From positions 2,014,855-2,078,854 of the forward strand of contig NZ_KV917380.1 of the NCBI RefSeq assembly GCF_002019765.1: DNA of 64,000 nt, read 5' to 3'. Shown piece after piece: positions 54,007 through 62,375 of the stretch. Origin of the DNA: Shouchella oshimensis. Its GTDB lineage: Bacteria > Bacillota > Bacilli > Bacillales > Bacillaceae_D. A program made the position numbers and the translations under genes. Every line of letters begins with the position of its first letter. Positions within the stretch are counted from its first letter, which is position 1. The notes below the pieces were generated by a model. It saw only the letters and a list, made by a program, of their open reading frames with translations. It was not told the DNA's origin and searched no databases.

Positions 54007-55143
54007 ATGAATAAAGTAACATTAATTGCAACAACGACGATGGGATTAGAGGCAATCTGTGCAAGAGAAGTAAAAGCACTTGGCTACGAAGACGTTACAG
54101 TTGAAAATGGACGAGTCGTATTTACATCAACTGTTGACGCCATTCCACGTGCAAATTTATGGTTAAGAACGGCAGATCGAATAAAAATTCTTGTCGGTTC
54201 ATTTAAAGCGTTCACGTTTGATGAACTGTTTGAGAAAACGAAAGCATTGCCGTGGGCGGACCTATTGCCTCCCCATGCAGAATTCCCTGTTATCGGACGC
54301 TCAGTTAAATCAACGTTGTTTAGTGTTTCCGATTGCCAAGCTATTGTGAAAAAAGCGGTTGTTGAAAGCTTAAAAAAACAGTACAAACGTGGCTGGTTTG
54401 ATGAAGATGGACCTCTGTATCGAATTGAAGTAGCTTTATTAAAAGACCAAGCGCAGCTAACTATTGATTCTAGTGGCGTCGGATTACATCAAAGAGGATA
54501 CAGGGCCTTACATAATCAAGCTCCGTTAAAAGAGACACTAGCGGCTGCAATGGTTCAGCTCACAACGTGGAATGTGGATCGCCCATTTGCTGATCCATTT
54601 TGCGGATCTGGAACCCTTGCTATCGAAGCAGCGCTTATTGGACAAAATATCGCACCTGGGTTTAATCGAGACTTTGTATCAGAACAGTGGCATTGGATTG
54701 GTCAAGAAAAATGGGACCGTGCTCGTCAAGAAGTAGAAGATTTAGCAAAGTATGATCAAGCCCTCGATATTGTTGGATCAGATATTGATCATCGCTCTAT
54801 TGAACTTGCGAAAAACAATGCAGCAGAGGCAGGATTTGCCGATCTTATTTCCTTTAAGCAGATGCAAATTCGAGACTTTAGCCATCGTGCTCAGTACGGT
54901 GTTCTTGTTGCTAATCCACCATATGGAGAACGAATTGGTGAACAAGCTGAGGTAGAAGAGATGTACAGAGACATGGGTCAGGTAATGAAGTCGTTTGAGA
55001 CATGGTCAGTATATGTATTGACTTCTCATGAGGGTTTTGAAGCCTTGTACGGCAAGCAGGCAAGTAAGAAGCGTAAATTATACAATGGCAATATAAAAAC
55101 CGACTACTATCAATTTTTCGGTCCTAGACCTCCAAGAGCATAA
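54007..55143 (+). CDS. ypsC: THUMP-domain 23S rRNA (guanine-N2) methyltransferase-like protein
   Basis: 378 residues from ATG 54007 (AAGGAGTGA upstream). N-terminal THUMP domain (LIATTTMGLEAICAREVKALGY), then a Rossmann methyltransferase: ADPFCGSGTLAIEAAL, VGSDIDHRSIELAKNNA and catalytic NPPYGER. This is the RlmL/RlmK family; B. subtilis YpsC is the homologue. Modifies 23S rRNA; the exact base is inferred from family. Confidence 0.93.
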   Translation: MNKVTLIATTTMGLEAICAREVKALGYEDVTVENGRVVFTSTVDAIPRANLWLRTADRIKILVGSFKAFTFDELFEKTKALPWADLLPPHAEFPVIGRSVKSTLFSVSDCQAIVKKAVVESLKKQYKRGWFDEDGPLYRIEVALLKDQAQLTIDSSGVGLHQRGYRALHNQAPLKETLAAAMVQLTTWNVDRPFADPFCGSGTLAIEAALIGQNIAPGFNRDFVSEQWHWIGQEKWDRARQEVEDLAKYDQALDIVGSDIDHRSIELAKNNAAEAGFADLISFKQMQIRDFSHRAQYGVLVANPPYGERIGEQAEVEEMYRDMGQVMKSFETWSVYVLTSHEGFEALYGKQASKKRKLYNGNIKTDYYQFFGPRPPRA

Positions 55144-55192
55144 AAAAAAGCGTGTGAAAAATAGGCCATTAAATGGGCACATACATGTGAGT

Positions 55193-55241
55193 AAAAGGCG
55201 AAGAGACTGATGACAGATCATCAGATTTTTCGCCTTTTTCG
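55193..55241 (+). terminator. Terminator after ypsC
   Basis: Compound hairpin: outer AAAAGGCGAA (55193-55202) with TTCGCCTTTT (55229-55238), inner CTGATGA (55207-55213) with TCATCAG (55218-55224). Confidence 0.85.
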
Positions 55242-55338
55242 AGTGAACGAGTGCTTAACCATCATATAATTTCACTTACCGTATTGATACACATAAAATA
55301 AAAAATAAAAGATACACTAACAATAAAGAGGTGTAGAC

Positions 55339-55626
55339 ATGGTCAATGACGGTACATGGATCTATCTTCAAAGAGGCATTCAGCACGTACTCGGTTGGAT
55401 CGAAAAAAATCCTGCCTGTATTTGCCGTGAGGGTATGTATCAAACGTATTTTTTTTATACAATAGACAAGAGACGATCAAAAGAACCGATTTTAATATAC
55501 TACAAAGACATCATCCCTGTGGAAAGTCATTTAGAAGATATAGATTATCACGCATTGCAGCATGTTGCGCTGGAAAGTGGTGATTCAAAATGGTTTTATG
55601 ACTTAGGGGCAAAACGGATGCTTTAA
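55339..55626 (+). CDS. Uncharacterised protein, 95 aa
   Basis: ATG 55339 after AAAGAGGTG. Mixed alpha/beta, aromatic-rich (GTWIYLQRGIQHVLGWIEKN; MYQTYFFYTIDKRR; SKWFYDLGAKRML), with a close CIC pair. No known family. The upstream region holds a TACACTAACA -10-like block and an 18-nt motif shared with the mrfB leader. Followed by gntK after 16 bp, likely an operon. Confidence 0.6.
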   Translation: MVNDGTWIYLQRGIQHVLGWIEKNPACICREGMYQTYFFYTIDKRRSKEPILIYYKDIIPVESHLEDIDYHALQHVALESGDSKWFYDLGAKRML

Positions 55627-55642
55627 TGTGAGGAGACTGAAC

Positions 55643-57103
55643 ATGTATTCCATTGCCATTGATATTGGTACCACAAGTGCTAAAGTTGTTTTATTTTCAA
55701 AAGACTACCGTTATAAAGCTGATCACGAAACGGCTTATCCATTACTCCAAGAAAAACCATCTTATGCAGAACAAGATCCAATTGTCATTCGTGATGCTGT
55801 TTTACATAGTTTGCAACAATTATTGGGGCAAACAAGTATTGAATCTAAAAACGTAACAACGATATCTTTCTCAGCCGCCATGCATTCATTAGTGGCGGTT
55901 GATGAAGAGGGCCGCCCATTAACACAGTTACTAACATGGGCAGATACTCGTGCTCAATCAATCACAACGATGTTAAAAGAAACCGATCAGGGAAAGCAAT
56001 TCTATGAAAAAACCGGCACACCCATTCATCCTATGTCATGGATCGGAAAAATGAAATGGATGGAAGAGAATTGGCCAGATCTCTATACGCAAGCAAATAA
56101 ATTTATATCAATTAAAGAGTTTATATGCTTTGATTTATTTGGAGAATACGTTGTTGATCAATCGATTGCAAGTAGCACAGGGCTATATAACTTAAAAACA
56201 AAAGATTGGGACGATAGTATTCTAGCATTCTTGCACATAACCACAGAAAAATTATCAACGGTGGTTGGAACCGATTATTGCTTTACAACACCAACAAACG
56301 TCATGCAGGCGTTTTCTTTCTCGCACAATTGTATATACCATATCGGTGCTAGTGATGGTGTGCTCGCAAATGTTGGAGCAGGAGGTTTATTAGACCAGGT
56401 TGCCACACTGACAATAGGAACAAGTGGGGCAGTAAGAGTGACGATTAAAGAACCGTTAACGGATAGCGCTATGCGTACGTTTTGCTATGTTTTAAATGAG
56501 TCTACATGGATCGCCGGCGGAGCAACAAACAATGGCGGCATTGCACTGACTTGGTATATCGAGCATTTTGCGAAAGGAGCCACTGTAAGTGAGATTATTG
56601 AAGAGGCCTTCACAGTTAAGCCAGGTGCGGAAGGACTACTCTTTTTACCTTTTATTAATGGAGAGCGTGCACCGTATTGGAATGGTGAAGCAAGTGGGGC
56701 GTTTATCGGCATGAGACGAACTCATAATCGAGCGCATTTTAGTCGAGCCGTTCTTGAGGGAATTCTTTATAGTTTACAATCTGTCTTAACATCGTTAGAG
56801 GAGTCTGTCGGGTCAATTAAGCGAATTCATGCATCAGGAGGTTTCGCAAGGTCTAAGCAGTGGGTTCAACTACTCGCTGACATTTCAGGTAAGACTGTTC
56901 GAATCCAAGAAACACATCATGCGTCATCATTAGGTGCCATTCGACTAGCTCATAATGACTTGGAACAGGGCGAACAAACATTTATGGCTCAATTTGAACC
57001 AAATAATCGAGACTATCATGTGTATAAGAAAAAATGTGAACTGTATCAAGTCCTTTACAATCAGTTAGAGCCAGTATTTCCAGAATTAGTCGTTGACAAT
57101 TAA
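55643..57103 (+). CDS. gntK: Gluconokinase, FGGY family
   Basis: 486 residues from ATG 55643 (GAGGAG upstream). FGGY kinase fold: AIDIGTTSAKVVLF phosphate loop, TWADTRAQ, GTPIHPMSW (a gluconokinase-type motif), GASDGVLANVGAGGL, TIGTSGAVRV and the C-terminal SGGFARSKQWVQLLAD. It phosphorylates gluconate to 6-phosphogluconate for the pentose phosphate pathway. No gntR, gntP or gntZ is nearby, so it is an orphan copy; related substrates cannot be excluded. Confidence 0.86.
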   Translation: MYSIAIDIGTTSAKVVLFSKDYRYKADHETAYPLLQEKPSYAEQDPIVIRDAVLHSLQQLLGQTSIESKNVTTISFSAAMHSLVAVDEEGRPLTQLLTWADTRAQSITTMLKETDQGKQFYEKTGTPIHPMSWIGKMKWMEENWPDLYTQANKFISIKEFICFDLFGEYVVDQSIASSTGLYNLKTKDWDDSILAFLHITTEKLSTVVGTDYCFTTPTNVMQAFSFSHNCIYHIGASDGVLANVGAGGLLDQVATLTIGTSGAVRVTIKEPLTDSAMRTFCYVLNESTWIAGGATNNGGIALTWYIEHFAKGATVSEIIEEAFTVKPGAEGLLFLPFINGERAPYWNGEASGAFIGMRRTHNRAHFSRAVLEGILYSLQSVLTSLEESVGSIKRIHASGGFARSKQWVQLLADISGKTVRIQETHHASSLGAIRLAHNDLEQGEQTFMAQFEPNNRDYHVYKKKCELYQVLYNQLEPVFPELVVDN

Positions 57104-57130
57104 GTTAACCATAATTTTATTATGTAAACT
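57093..57130 (+). promoter_or_regulatory. Putative promoter of the DUF2564 gene, overlapping a dif-like sequence
   Basis: Perfect TTGACA (57093-57098); AT-rich -10 candidates TTTTAT or TATTAT follow at 16-19 bp. Bases 57120-57130 (TTATGTAAACT) equal the right arm of the B. subtilis dif site as I recall it; the left half (57103-57113) matches poorly. Confidence 0.4.
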
Positions 57131-57184
57131 AAGTATAAAGCTTACCTTTTTTGTAAATAGTAAAGCAAAAAGGGAGGTTACATA

Positions 57185-57448
57185 ATGAGTTATGAAGATG
57201 GTTACAAAAATTTAGAACAAATTGAACTGGCGATAAAAGCTGCACAACATATGGTTGGCCAAGCAACTCATAGTATGGATAGTGAGCAATTACAAGCAGC
57301 AACAGCAGCTCTTGAGCAAGCTGAAGCACAATTTAAACAAGCACTTGCTTATCAAGGAAATATAGATGAAGCCTTTTTCGCCCATTCTTCTGCACTTTTA
57401 GACCAAGCCACTCACCAATTAGAAGAGGCACAAGATGACTATCGTTAA
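57185..57448 (+). CDS. DUF2564 family protein (YpzA-like)
   Basis: 87 residues from ATG 57185 (GGGAGGTT). IELAIKAAQHMVGQATHSMD and SALLDQATHQLEEAQDDY match the small helical DUF2564/YpzA proteins. All-helical, Gln/Ala-rich. Function unknown. Single gene ending in a bidirectional terminator. Confidence 0.8.
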   Translation: MSYEDGYKNLEQIELAIKAAQHMVGQATHSMDSEQLQAATAALEQAEAQFKQALAYQGNIDEAFFAHSSALLDQATHQLEEAQDDYR

Positions 57449-57449
57449 G

Positions 57450-57482
57450 AAAACGTGAGCCTTTGTTGGCTCACGTTTTTTC
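57450..57482. terminator. Bidirectional terminator
   Basis: AAACGTGAGCC (57451-57461) pairs with GGCTCACGTTT (57468-57478), loop TTTGTT, then T. The stop of the convergent minus-strand gene lies inside it. Confidence 0.9.
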
Positions 57483-57788
57483 TATAAATAATGGATGGTC
57501 AAGATTGTCAAATTTACCCTGTTTAAACAAAACCATATCTAAGTCGTCATTATAGTCAATGTGCATGCCATCAATGTACCATAAATCATCTTTTGATACG
57601 TAAAATAAAATGCCTTCTTGCTGAATGGTTTCGTAATCAAAACCTTCTATTTCTCTTGTAACACCAACAGAGAAACCACCAGAACCAACACCACCAACAC
57701 GAACAAATAATCGAAGCTCATCGCCATCTACTAAATGCATTTCTTGACGATAAAATTGAACAGCTTCTTTCGTTATTAGTACATTCAT
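57471..57788 (-). CDS. yneR: HesB-like protein (YneR family)
   Basis: 105 residues. MNVLITKEAVQFYRQEM, LRLFVRVGGVGSGGFSVGV and LWYIDGMHIDY give the HesB/IscA-like fold, but the three cluster-binding cysteines of IscA are absent, as in YneR. So an iron-sulfur carrier role is unlikely; function unknown. ATG 57788 after AGGAGTGATG. Confidence 0.85.
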   Translation of the reverse strand: MNVLITKEAVQFYRQEMHLVDGDELRLFVRVGGVGSGGFSVGVTREIEGFDYETIQQEGILFYVSKDDLWYIDGMHIDYNDDLDMVLFKQGKFDNLDHPLFIEKT

Positions 57789-57896
57789 TTCATCACTCCT
57801 ACAGAACTAGTGTATCATATGAAGCTTCTTTTCATCTTAGGTGTTGTTTAAACTCGTATATGCTAGTATGCTGAGAATGAAAGGTGGCGAACCAAT

Positions 57897-59393
57897 ATGA
57901 AACAAGCAGAAGAAAAATTTACTGATTATTTAAAACGAAAAAACCACTATGAGCAATTAGTAGGTTTGATGATATGGGATGCTCGGACTGGTGCACCTAC
58001 AGGGGCAGTAGAGCAGAGAGCAGATGTAATGAGCACAATTTCAAGCGACATCTTTTCAATGACGACATCTCCTGAATTAAAAGAGCTTATCGACGAATTG
58101 AAAACCAAGAAGGATCATTCAGCTGTGTTAAACCGAGCAGTCGAAGAGGCAGAAAAAGCATACAATCGTAACACAAAAATTCCAGCTGATGAATATGCGG
58201 CATTTGTGAGATTACAGACGAATGCAGAAGCAAAATGGGAAGAAGCAAAGAGAGAAAATGATTTTGATATTTTCAAACCGTACTTAAAAGAATTAGTAGC
58301 GTTTAAAAAACGTTTTATTACTTATTTGGGGTATGAAAAGCATCCTTATAATACACTTTTAGATGATTTTGAACCTGGGGTTTTTACAGATACACTAGAT
58401 GCGGTCTTCTCAGAGTTGAAAAGCCACCTTATTCCACTTATTCAACGTGTTTCTGCTTCAAAGCATCAACCAGAAACCACATGTCTATTTAAGCACTTTC
58501 CAAAAAGTGATCAAGAGAAATTAAGCATTTCGTTCCTTAAAACAATGGGCTATGACTTTACAAAAGGACGCTTAGATGAGAGCGTTCATCCATTTGCCAT
58601 TGGTATAAATCCTTCAGATGTGCGGGTAACAACAAAGTACAATGAAAACGATTTCCGGGTTGCATTACTAGGAACGATCCATGAAGGCGGACACGCACTT
58701 TACGAGCAGCATATTGATGAGAATCTTATCCCGTACAACCTTGCAAGAGGGACTTCAATGGGGATTCATGAGTCTCAATCCCTTTTTTGGGAAAAATTTA
58801 TTGGTCAATCGTATTCGTTTTGGGAAGTGATGTACAAAGAACTAGCAGCTCATGGAACAGGTCAATTTGATCAGGTTCCATTAGACGATTTTTACTTTGC
58901 ACTAAACGAAGCAAAGCCATCATTGATTCGAATTGAAGCAGATGAGCTTACTTACTGCTTACATATTATTCTTCGTTACGAATTGGAAAAAGGATTATTT
59001 GAAGGAACGATTGAAGTGGATGAACTACCAAAGCTTTGGAATGACAAAATGGAAGAGTATCTTGGTATTCGACCAGATCATAATGGAGAAGGGGTACTAC
59101 AAGATGTTCATTGGTCATCAGGAGACTTTGGCTACTTCCCTTCCTATGCACTAGGGTTCATTTACGCGGCTCAAATCAATCAAGTAATAAGAAAAGAGAT
59201 TCCAGATGTTGACGATCTCATCCGTTCTGAAAATCTTGAACCGATTAGAGAGTGGCTAACAGAACAAATCCATCAGTATGGCGCTGTGAAAAAACCGAAA
59301 GAATTAATCGCAGCAATGACTGGTGGCGGGATCGACCCACAGCCATTGATTCACTATTTAACAGAAAAATATACACGCTTGTATCAACTATAA
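57897..59393 (+). CDS. ypwA: Carboxypeptidase, M32 family
   Basis: 498 residues, matching Taq/B. subtilis M32 carboxypeptidases in length. Zinc motif TIHEGGHALYEQ (HExxH near residue 262), HESQSLFWE downstream Glu, conserved LIRIEADELTYCLHI, IRPDHNGEGVLQDVHW and FGYFPSYALGFIYAAQ. Cytosolic removal of C-terminal residues with broad specificity. ATG 57897 after AAAGGTGG. Confidence 0.95.
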   Translation: MKQAEEKFTDYLKRKNHYEQLVGLMIWDARTGAPTGAVEQRADVMSTISSDIFSMTTSPELKELIDELKTKKDHSAVLNRAVEEAEKAYNRNTKIPADEYAAFVRLQTNAEAKWEEAKRENDFDIFKPYLKELVAFKKRFITYLGYEKHPYNTLLDDFEPGVFTDTLDAVFSELKSHLIPLIQRVSASKHQPETTCLFKHFPKSDQEKLSISFLKTMGYDFTKGRLDESVHPFAIGINPSDVRVTTKYNENDFRVALLGTIHEGGHALYEQHIDENLIPYNLARGTSMGIHESQSLFWEKFIGQSYSFWEVMYKELAAHGTGQFDQVPLDDFYFALNEAKPSLIRIEADELTYCLHIILRYELEKGLFEGTIEVDELPKLWNDKMEEYLGIRPDHNGEGVLQDVHWSSGDFGYFPSYALGFIYAAQINQVIRKEIPDVDDLIRSENLEPIREWLTEQIHQYGAVKKPKELIAAMTGGGIDPQPLIHYLTEKYTRLYQL

Positions 59394-59395
59394 GA

Positions 59396-59437
59396 GAAGA
59401 AGGGTAATTGGCTATCAATGGCCAGTTACCCTTCTTC
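59396..59437. terminator. Hairpin between ypwA and the MarC-like gene
   Basis: A 17-bp stem with one wobble (GAAGAAGGGTAA side 59396-59412, complement 59421-59437) between convergent genes; no long T tract on either side, so efficiency is uncertain. Confidence 0.65.
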
Positions 59438-59443
59438 TATGAA

Positions 59444-60043
59444 TTAAGATGCACGTTGATCAATTAATTGAATGACATCCATAAAACCGAATAGCAGCAT
59501 CTCCAGAGCAAAAAATGTTAACAGAAGCCCAGTAAATTTGGTGAGAAAGAATAAAGAACGGGTATTCATTTGGCCGTATATCCAACAAACGAGCAGATGT
59601 ACAGAGTAAGCGACACAGTAAACAATAAAGAAAGCAAGGTAAGTCACATAAGCGGTTGCCGATTTGGGTTGATCTGAAGTTAGCTCCTTCACAGGGCGGA
59701 ACATGTCTTTCATTCGAGTAAACCCAATCTCAAAAGAATCCATACCAAACCATTCATTCCAGCTTAAGGTGACGGGACTTTTTTTACGCATTAATGTAAT
59801 CGCTATAGATAGAATAACGACGCCTCCAAGTATTTGCATGAATCCAATCGGGATATATGTCCAAGAAAAGGCGACTTGACCGACCAAAAGAATGAAGATA
59901 CTAATTGCAACTGTAAATAAGACTGTTCCAGATACAAATTCTTCGCCTTCAATCGTTTTTTTTGGCTTGCTCATATGGTTAAAAAAGATGGGATAAGTGA
60001 CAGAAAAAATGGAGGTAAATGAATGAATGAAAAACGAAAACAT
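59444..60043 (-). CDS. Multi-spanning membrane protein, MarC-like
   Basis: 199 residues from ATG 60043, 9 nt after AAAGGAG. Five to six hydrophobic segments. FSVTYPIFFNHMSKPKK, VLFTVAISIFILLVGQVAF and GFMQILGGVVILSIAITLM give a layout like the MarC/UPF0056 family, with a large polar loop (residues ~95-130) absent from typical members. The resemblance is by eye and distant. Function unknown. Confidence 0.5.
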   Translation of the reverse strand: MFSFFIHSFTSIFSVTYPIFFNHMSKPKKTIEGEEFVSGTVLFTVAISIFILLVGQVAFSWTYIPIGFMQILGGVVILSIAITLMRKKSPVTLSWNEWFGMDSFEIGFTRMKDMFRPVKELTSDQPKSATAYVTYLAFFIVYCVAYSVHLLVCWIYGQMNTRSLFFLTKFTGLLLTFFALEMLLFGFMDVIQLIDQRAS

Positions 60044-60186
60044 GAATCTCACTCCTTTGCTCGCTTAAACAGTATTTCTAGCGGTTGTGTCGTAATTTGC
60101 TTGTAGTTTATCCGAGAAGAGGAAGACTATACATATTTTCTTAGAATTTGGCAAGGGAAAATCATGAGGAAATGTGTAAAAATAAT

Positions 60187-60214
60187 GATTAACGTAATAC
60201 ATATTATGTAAACA
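60187..60214. other. Candidate dif-like Xer recombination site
   Basis: Left arm GATTAACGTAA (60187-60197), 6-bp centre TACATA, right arm TTATGTAAACA (60204-60214): the 11-6-11 layout of Xer sites. The right arm matches the recalled Bacillus dif arm TTATGTAAACT at 10 of 11; the arms are inverted repeats at 7 of 11. It lies 27 bp beyond the 3' end of a tyrosine recombinase gene. Confidence 0.4.
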
Positions 60215-60240
60215 AAACAAGGTGAAGCAATTCGATCTTT

Positions 60241-61308
60241 TTACCATGATTGAATTGCTTTTATTTTCGCTTCGTAATCAACGTGTGCATACACTTGAGT
60301 GGTAGCAACAGACTCATGACCAAGAAGTTGCTGTAACGTTAACACATTTACTCCGTTTCGAATTAAGGCCGTCGCAAAGCTGTGGCGAAGCTTATGTGCA
60401 GTGATCGTACGATTTTGGAGAGATGGTATGACTTTTTTAGCCCGTTCAAACAGACGTTGAATCATTTTCTGAAGGGCGCTAACGCTGATCGAGTGCGTAT
60501 ACGTCATCGTCCGAAAGTCAAAACCGACTAACAGAGTATTGTCTTGTTTCGGTTGAATCGTATCAGGTAAAGACTGAATATAGTGTTGAATAACATCAAG
60601 CACCTCTTCTGTAAGTGGGATGGTTCGTTGTTTGTTGCCCTTACCAAGTACCTGTATTTCTTTTCGATCAATATGAAGCTGTGAACGCTTTAAAGATGCT
60701 AGTTCTGATACACGCAAACCCGTGCGAACGAGTAGAGTAATAGCCGTTAAGTCTCGTAAAGCTAATAAACGGTGGTACTTTTTTTGGCGTAAGGTTAAGC
60801 CCTCATCATTAAGAGTTAGCGCCATAACAGCTTTCATTTCTTCAATCGATAAATAAACAGGCTCTCTTTTTTTTACTTTTGGTCTTGTGACCGCTTGAAC
60901 AGGGTTTTCTTTTAAATGATATTGTTTCATTAAATAATGAAATAATGATTGAAGGGCTGATAACTTTCGATTAATTGTCTTTGCTTCATTTTCCAATTCC
61001 ATTGCTAAATAATGAACATAGTTTTCAATTCCTTGTTGGTTAAGTTGTGAAAAATCGGAGAGGGTACTGTCTTTAGCTCTAAACGATTCTTCTCCACTTT
61101 GACGTTCAACAAAGTGAAAGAAATCAAGGAAATCATAAATGTAGCGTTGAATGGTCCCTTGGCTGTATCCAAGAGAACGGATGTGTTGAATGTACGTCTG
61201 GATAAAAACAGGCAAGTCGTCAAGTCGACGGTAGGGCTGCTTTTCAATAGGATGTTGTTGCTTTTCATGTGAACGTTGATGCTGATTAATTTTCGCAAAG
61301 ATTGACAT
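60241..61308 (-). CDS. Tyrosine site-specific recombinase (XerC/D or XerS-like)
   Basis: 355 residues. N-terminal SAM-like DNA-binding domain (VFIQTYIQHIRSLGYSQGTIQRYIYDF; INRKLSALQSLFHYL) and catalytic domain with Arg (RTGLRVSELASL), Lys in VLGKGNKQR, HKLRHSFATAL (HxxR), LLGHESV and the nucleophile Tyr in TTQVYAHVD. All catalytic residues are intact. Length and N-terminal layout recall XerS, the single-recombinase type, but XerC/XerD-like is equally possible. A dif-like site lies just downstream and a large palindrome just upstream. No phage genes nearby. Confidence 0.88.
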   Translation of the reverse strand: MSIFAKINQHQRSHEKQQHPIEKQPYRRLDDLPVFIQTYIQHIRSLGYSQGTIQRYIYDFLDFFHFVERQSGEESFRAKDSTLSDFSQLNQQGIENYVHYLAMELENEAKTINRKLSALQSLFHYLMKQYHLKENPVQAVTRPKVKKREPVYLSIEEMKAVMALTLNDEGLTLRQKKYHRLLALRDLTAITLLVRTGLRVSELASLKRSQLHIDRKEIQVLGKGNKQRTIPLTEEVLDVIQHYIQSLPDTIQPKQDNTLLVGFDFRTMTYTHSISVSALQKMIQRLFERAKKVIPSLQNRTITAHKLRHSFATALIRNGVNVLTLQQLLGHESVATTQVYAHVDYEAKIKAIQSW

Positions 61309-61333
61309 TGGATCACCTCTTTAGTAGTTTACC

Positions 61334-61383
61334 GCAAAATAAACGTTCTGTGAAATGATTATTTCATGGAACGTTTATTTTGC
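61334..61383. repeat. 50-bp palindrome upstream of the recombinase gene
   Basis: 23-nt arms (61334-61356 and 61361-61383) with a 4-nt GATT centre; only two adjacent mismatches, both G-U pairs if transcribed. It begins GCAAAATAAACGTTC and ends GAACGTTTATTTTGC. It starts 25 bp before the recombinase start codon. Neither side carries a proper T tract, so a terminator role is not obvious. Confidence 0.85.
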
Positions 61384-61461
61384 AATGAAAAAAGCTGGTT
61401 TGGATAACCTTGTTGCTCAGCGCAATGTAGATTAAATGAAAGAACAACTAGATTTTTATTG

Positions 61462-61475
61462 TGTAAACCCTTTCA
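61462..61475 (+). promoter_or_regulatory. Possible cre site upstream of fadH
   Basis: TGTAAACCCTTTCA fits the CcpA consensus TGWNANCGNTNWCA except for the central G. Located 70 bp before fadH. Confidence 0.3.
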
Positions 61476-61544
61476 TTACGACGTGAATTTTTGCATAATA
61501 AAGAGGAGGAGAACGGCTTGCTATGAGGTTGGAGGGAAAAGCAG

Positions 61545-62336
61545 ATGAAGGAAGAGATCATTGTTGTCACTGGCGGTAGTAGCGGTATGGGTAAAGCGAT
61601 GGTACGACATTTTGCAAATGCTGGTGCTCGAGTTGTTGTTTGTGCACGTAACGAAGAACGATTAATTCAAACGAAACAGGAATTAGAAACATTTCCTGAG
61701 CAAATTACGACCTTTGCTTTAGATATTCGAAATCGAGGGGATATAGAAGCAATGGTCAACGACGTGTACGAAACAGTGGGCCCGATTACAGCTGTTGTCA
61801 ATAATGCTGCTGGAAATTTCCTTTGTCCATCTGAAGACTTAACTGAAAATGGTTGGCATTCGGTTATTGACATCGTCTTAAATGGTACATGGCATATGAC
61901 TCAAACGGTTGCGAAGCGATGGATTCAAGAAAAGCAAGCAGGCGCAATGGTTAATATTGTGGCAACGTATGCTGATACAGGTGGACCTGGTGTTGTTCAT
62001 TCTGCGAGTGCAAAAGCAGGGGTACTTGCCATGACAAAAACACTTGCGGTGGAATGGGGTGCGTCCTATGGTATACGCGTCAATGCTATTGCCCCTGGAC
62101 CAATTGAGGACACAGGCGGTGTAGACAAGCTAATTCAAAGTGAAAAAGCTCATCAGATGGCATTAAGGAGCATTCCGATGAAACGGTTTGGCAAAGGAGA
62201 AGAGGTAGCTCGTCTTGCCCATTATCTTCTTTCAACAGAGGGCTCGTATATTAATGGTACATGCATTACTATTGACGGTGGTCAATCAATTGGTCAATCA
62301 GGCTTCTTAACAGGAGCGGCCGCATTTCAACAATAA
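61545..62336 (+). CDS. fadH: 2,4-dienoyl-CoA reductase (SDR family)
   Basis: 263 residues. Rossmann loop VTGGSSGMGKAM, NNAAGNFLCPSEDLTENGW and VIDIVLNGTWHMTQ are typical of dienoyl-CoA reductases like B. subtilis FadH (YkuF). The SDR YxxxK motif reads SASAKAG: the Lys is kept, the Tyr is absent, as normal for this subfamily. It reduces dienoyl-CoA in unsaturated fatty-acid beta-oxidation with NADPH. ATG 61545 after GGAGGG; single gene with its own terminator. Confidence 0.9.
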   Translation: MKEEIIVVTGGSSGMGKAMVRHFANAGARVVVCARNEERLIQTKQELETFPEQITTFALDIRNRGDIEAMVNDVYETVGPITAVVNNAAGNFLCPSEDLTENGWHSVIDIVLNGTWHMTQTVAKRWIQEKQAGAMVNIVATYADTGGPGVVHSASAKAGVLAMTKTLAVEWGASYGIRVNAIAPGPIEDTGGVDKLIQSEKAHQMALRSIPMKRFGKGEEVARLAHYLLSTEGSYINGTCITIDGGQSIGQSGFLTGAAAFQQ

Positions 62337-62364
62337 CACGCGTTTCTTATCGCGTGTTTTTTTT
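62335..62364 (+). terminator. Terminator after fadH
   Basis: AACACGCG (62335-62342) pairs with CGCGTGTT (62351-62358), then a T run. Confidence 0.9.
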
Positions 62365-62375
62365 ATGCGATTCAG

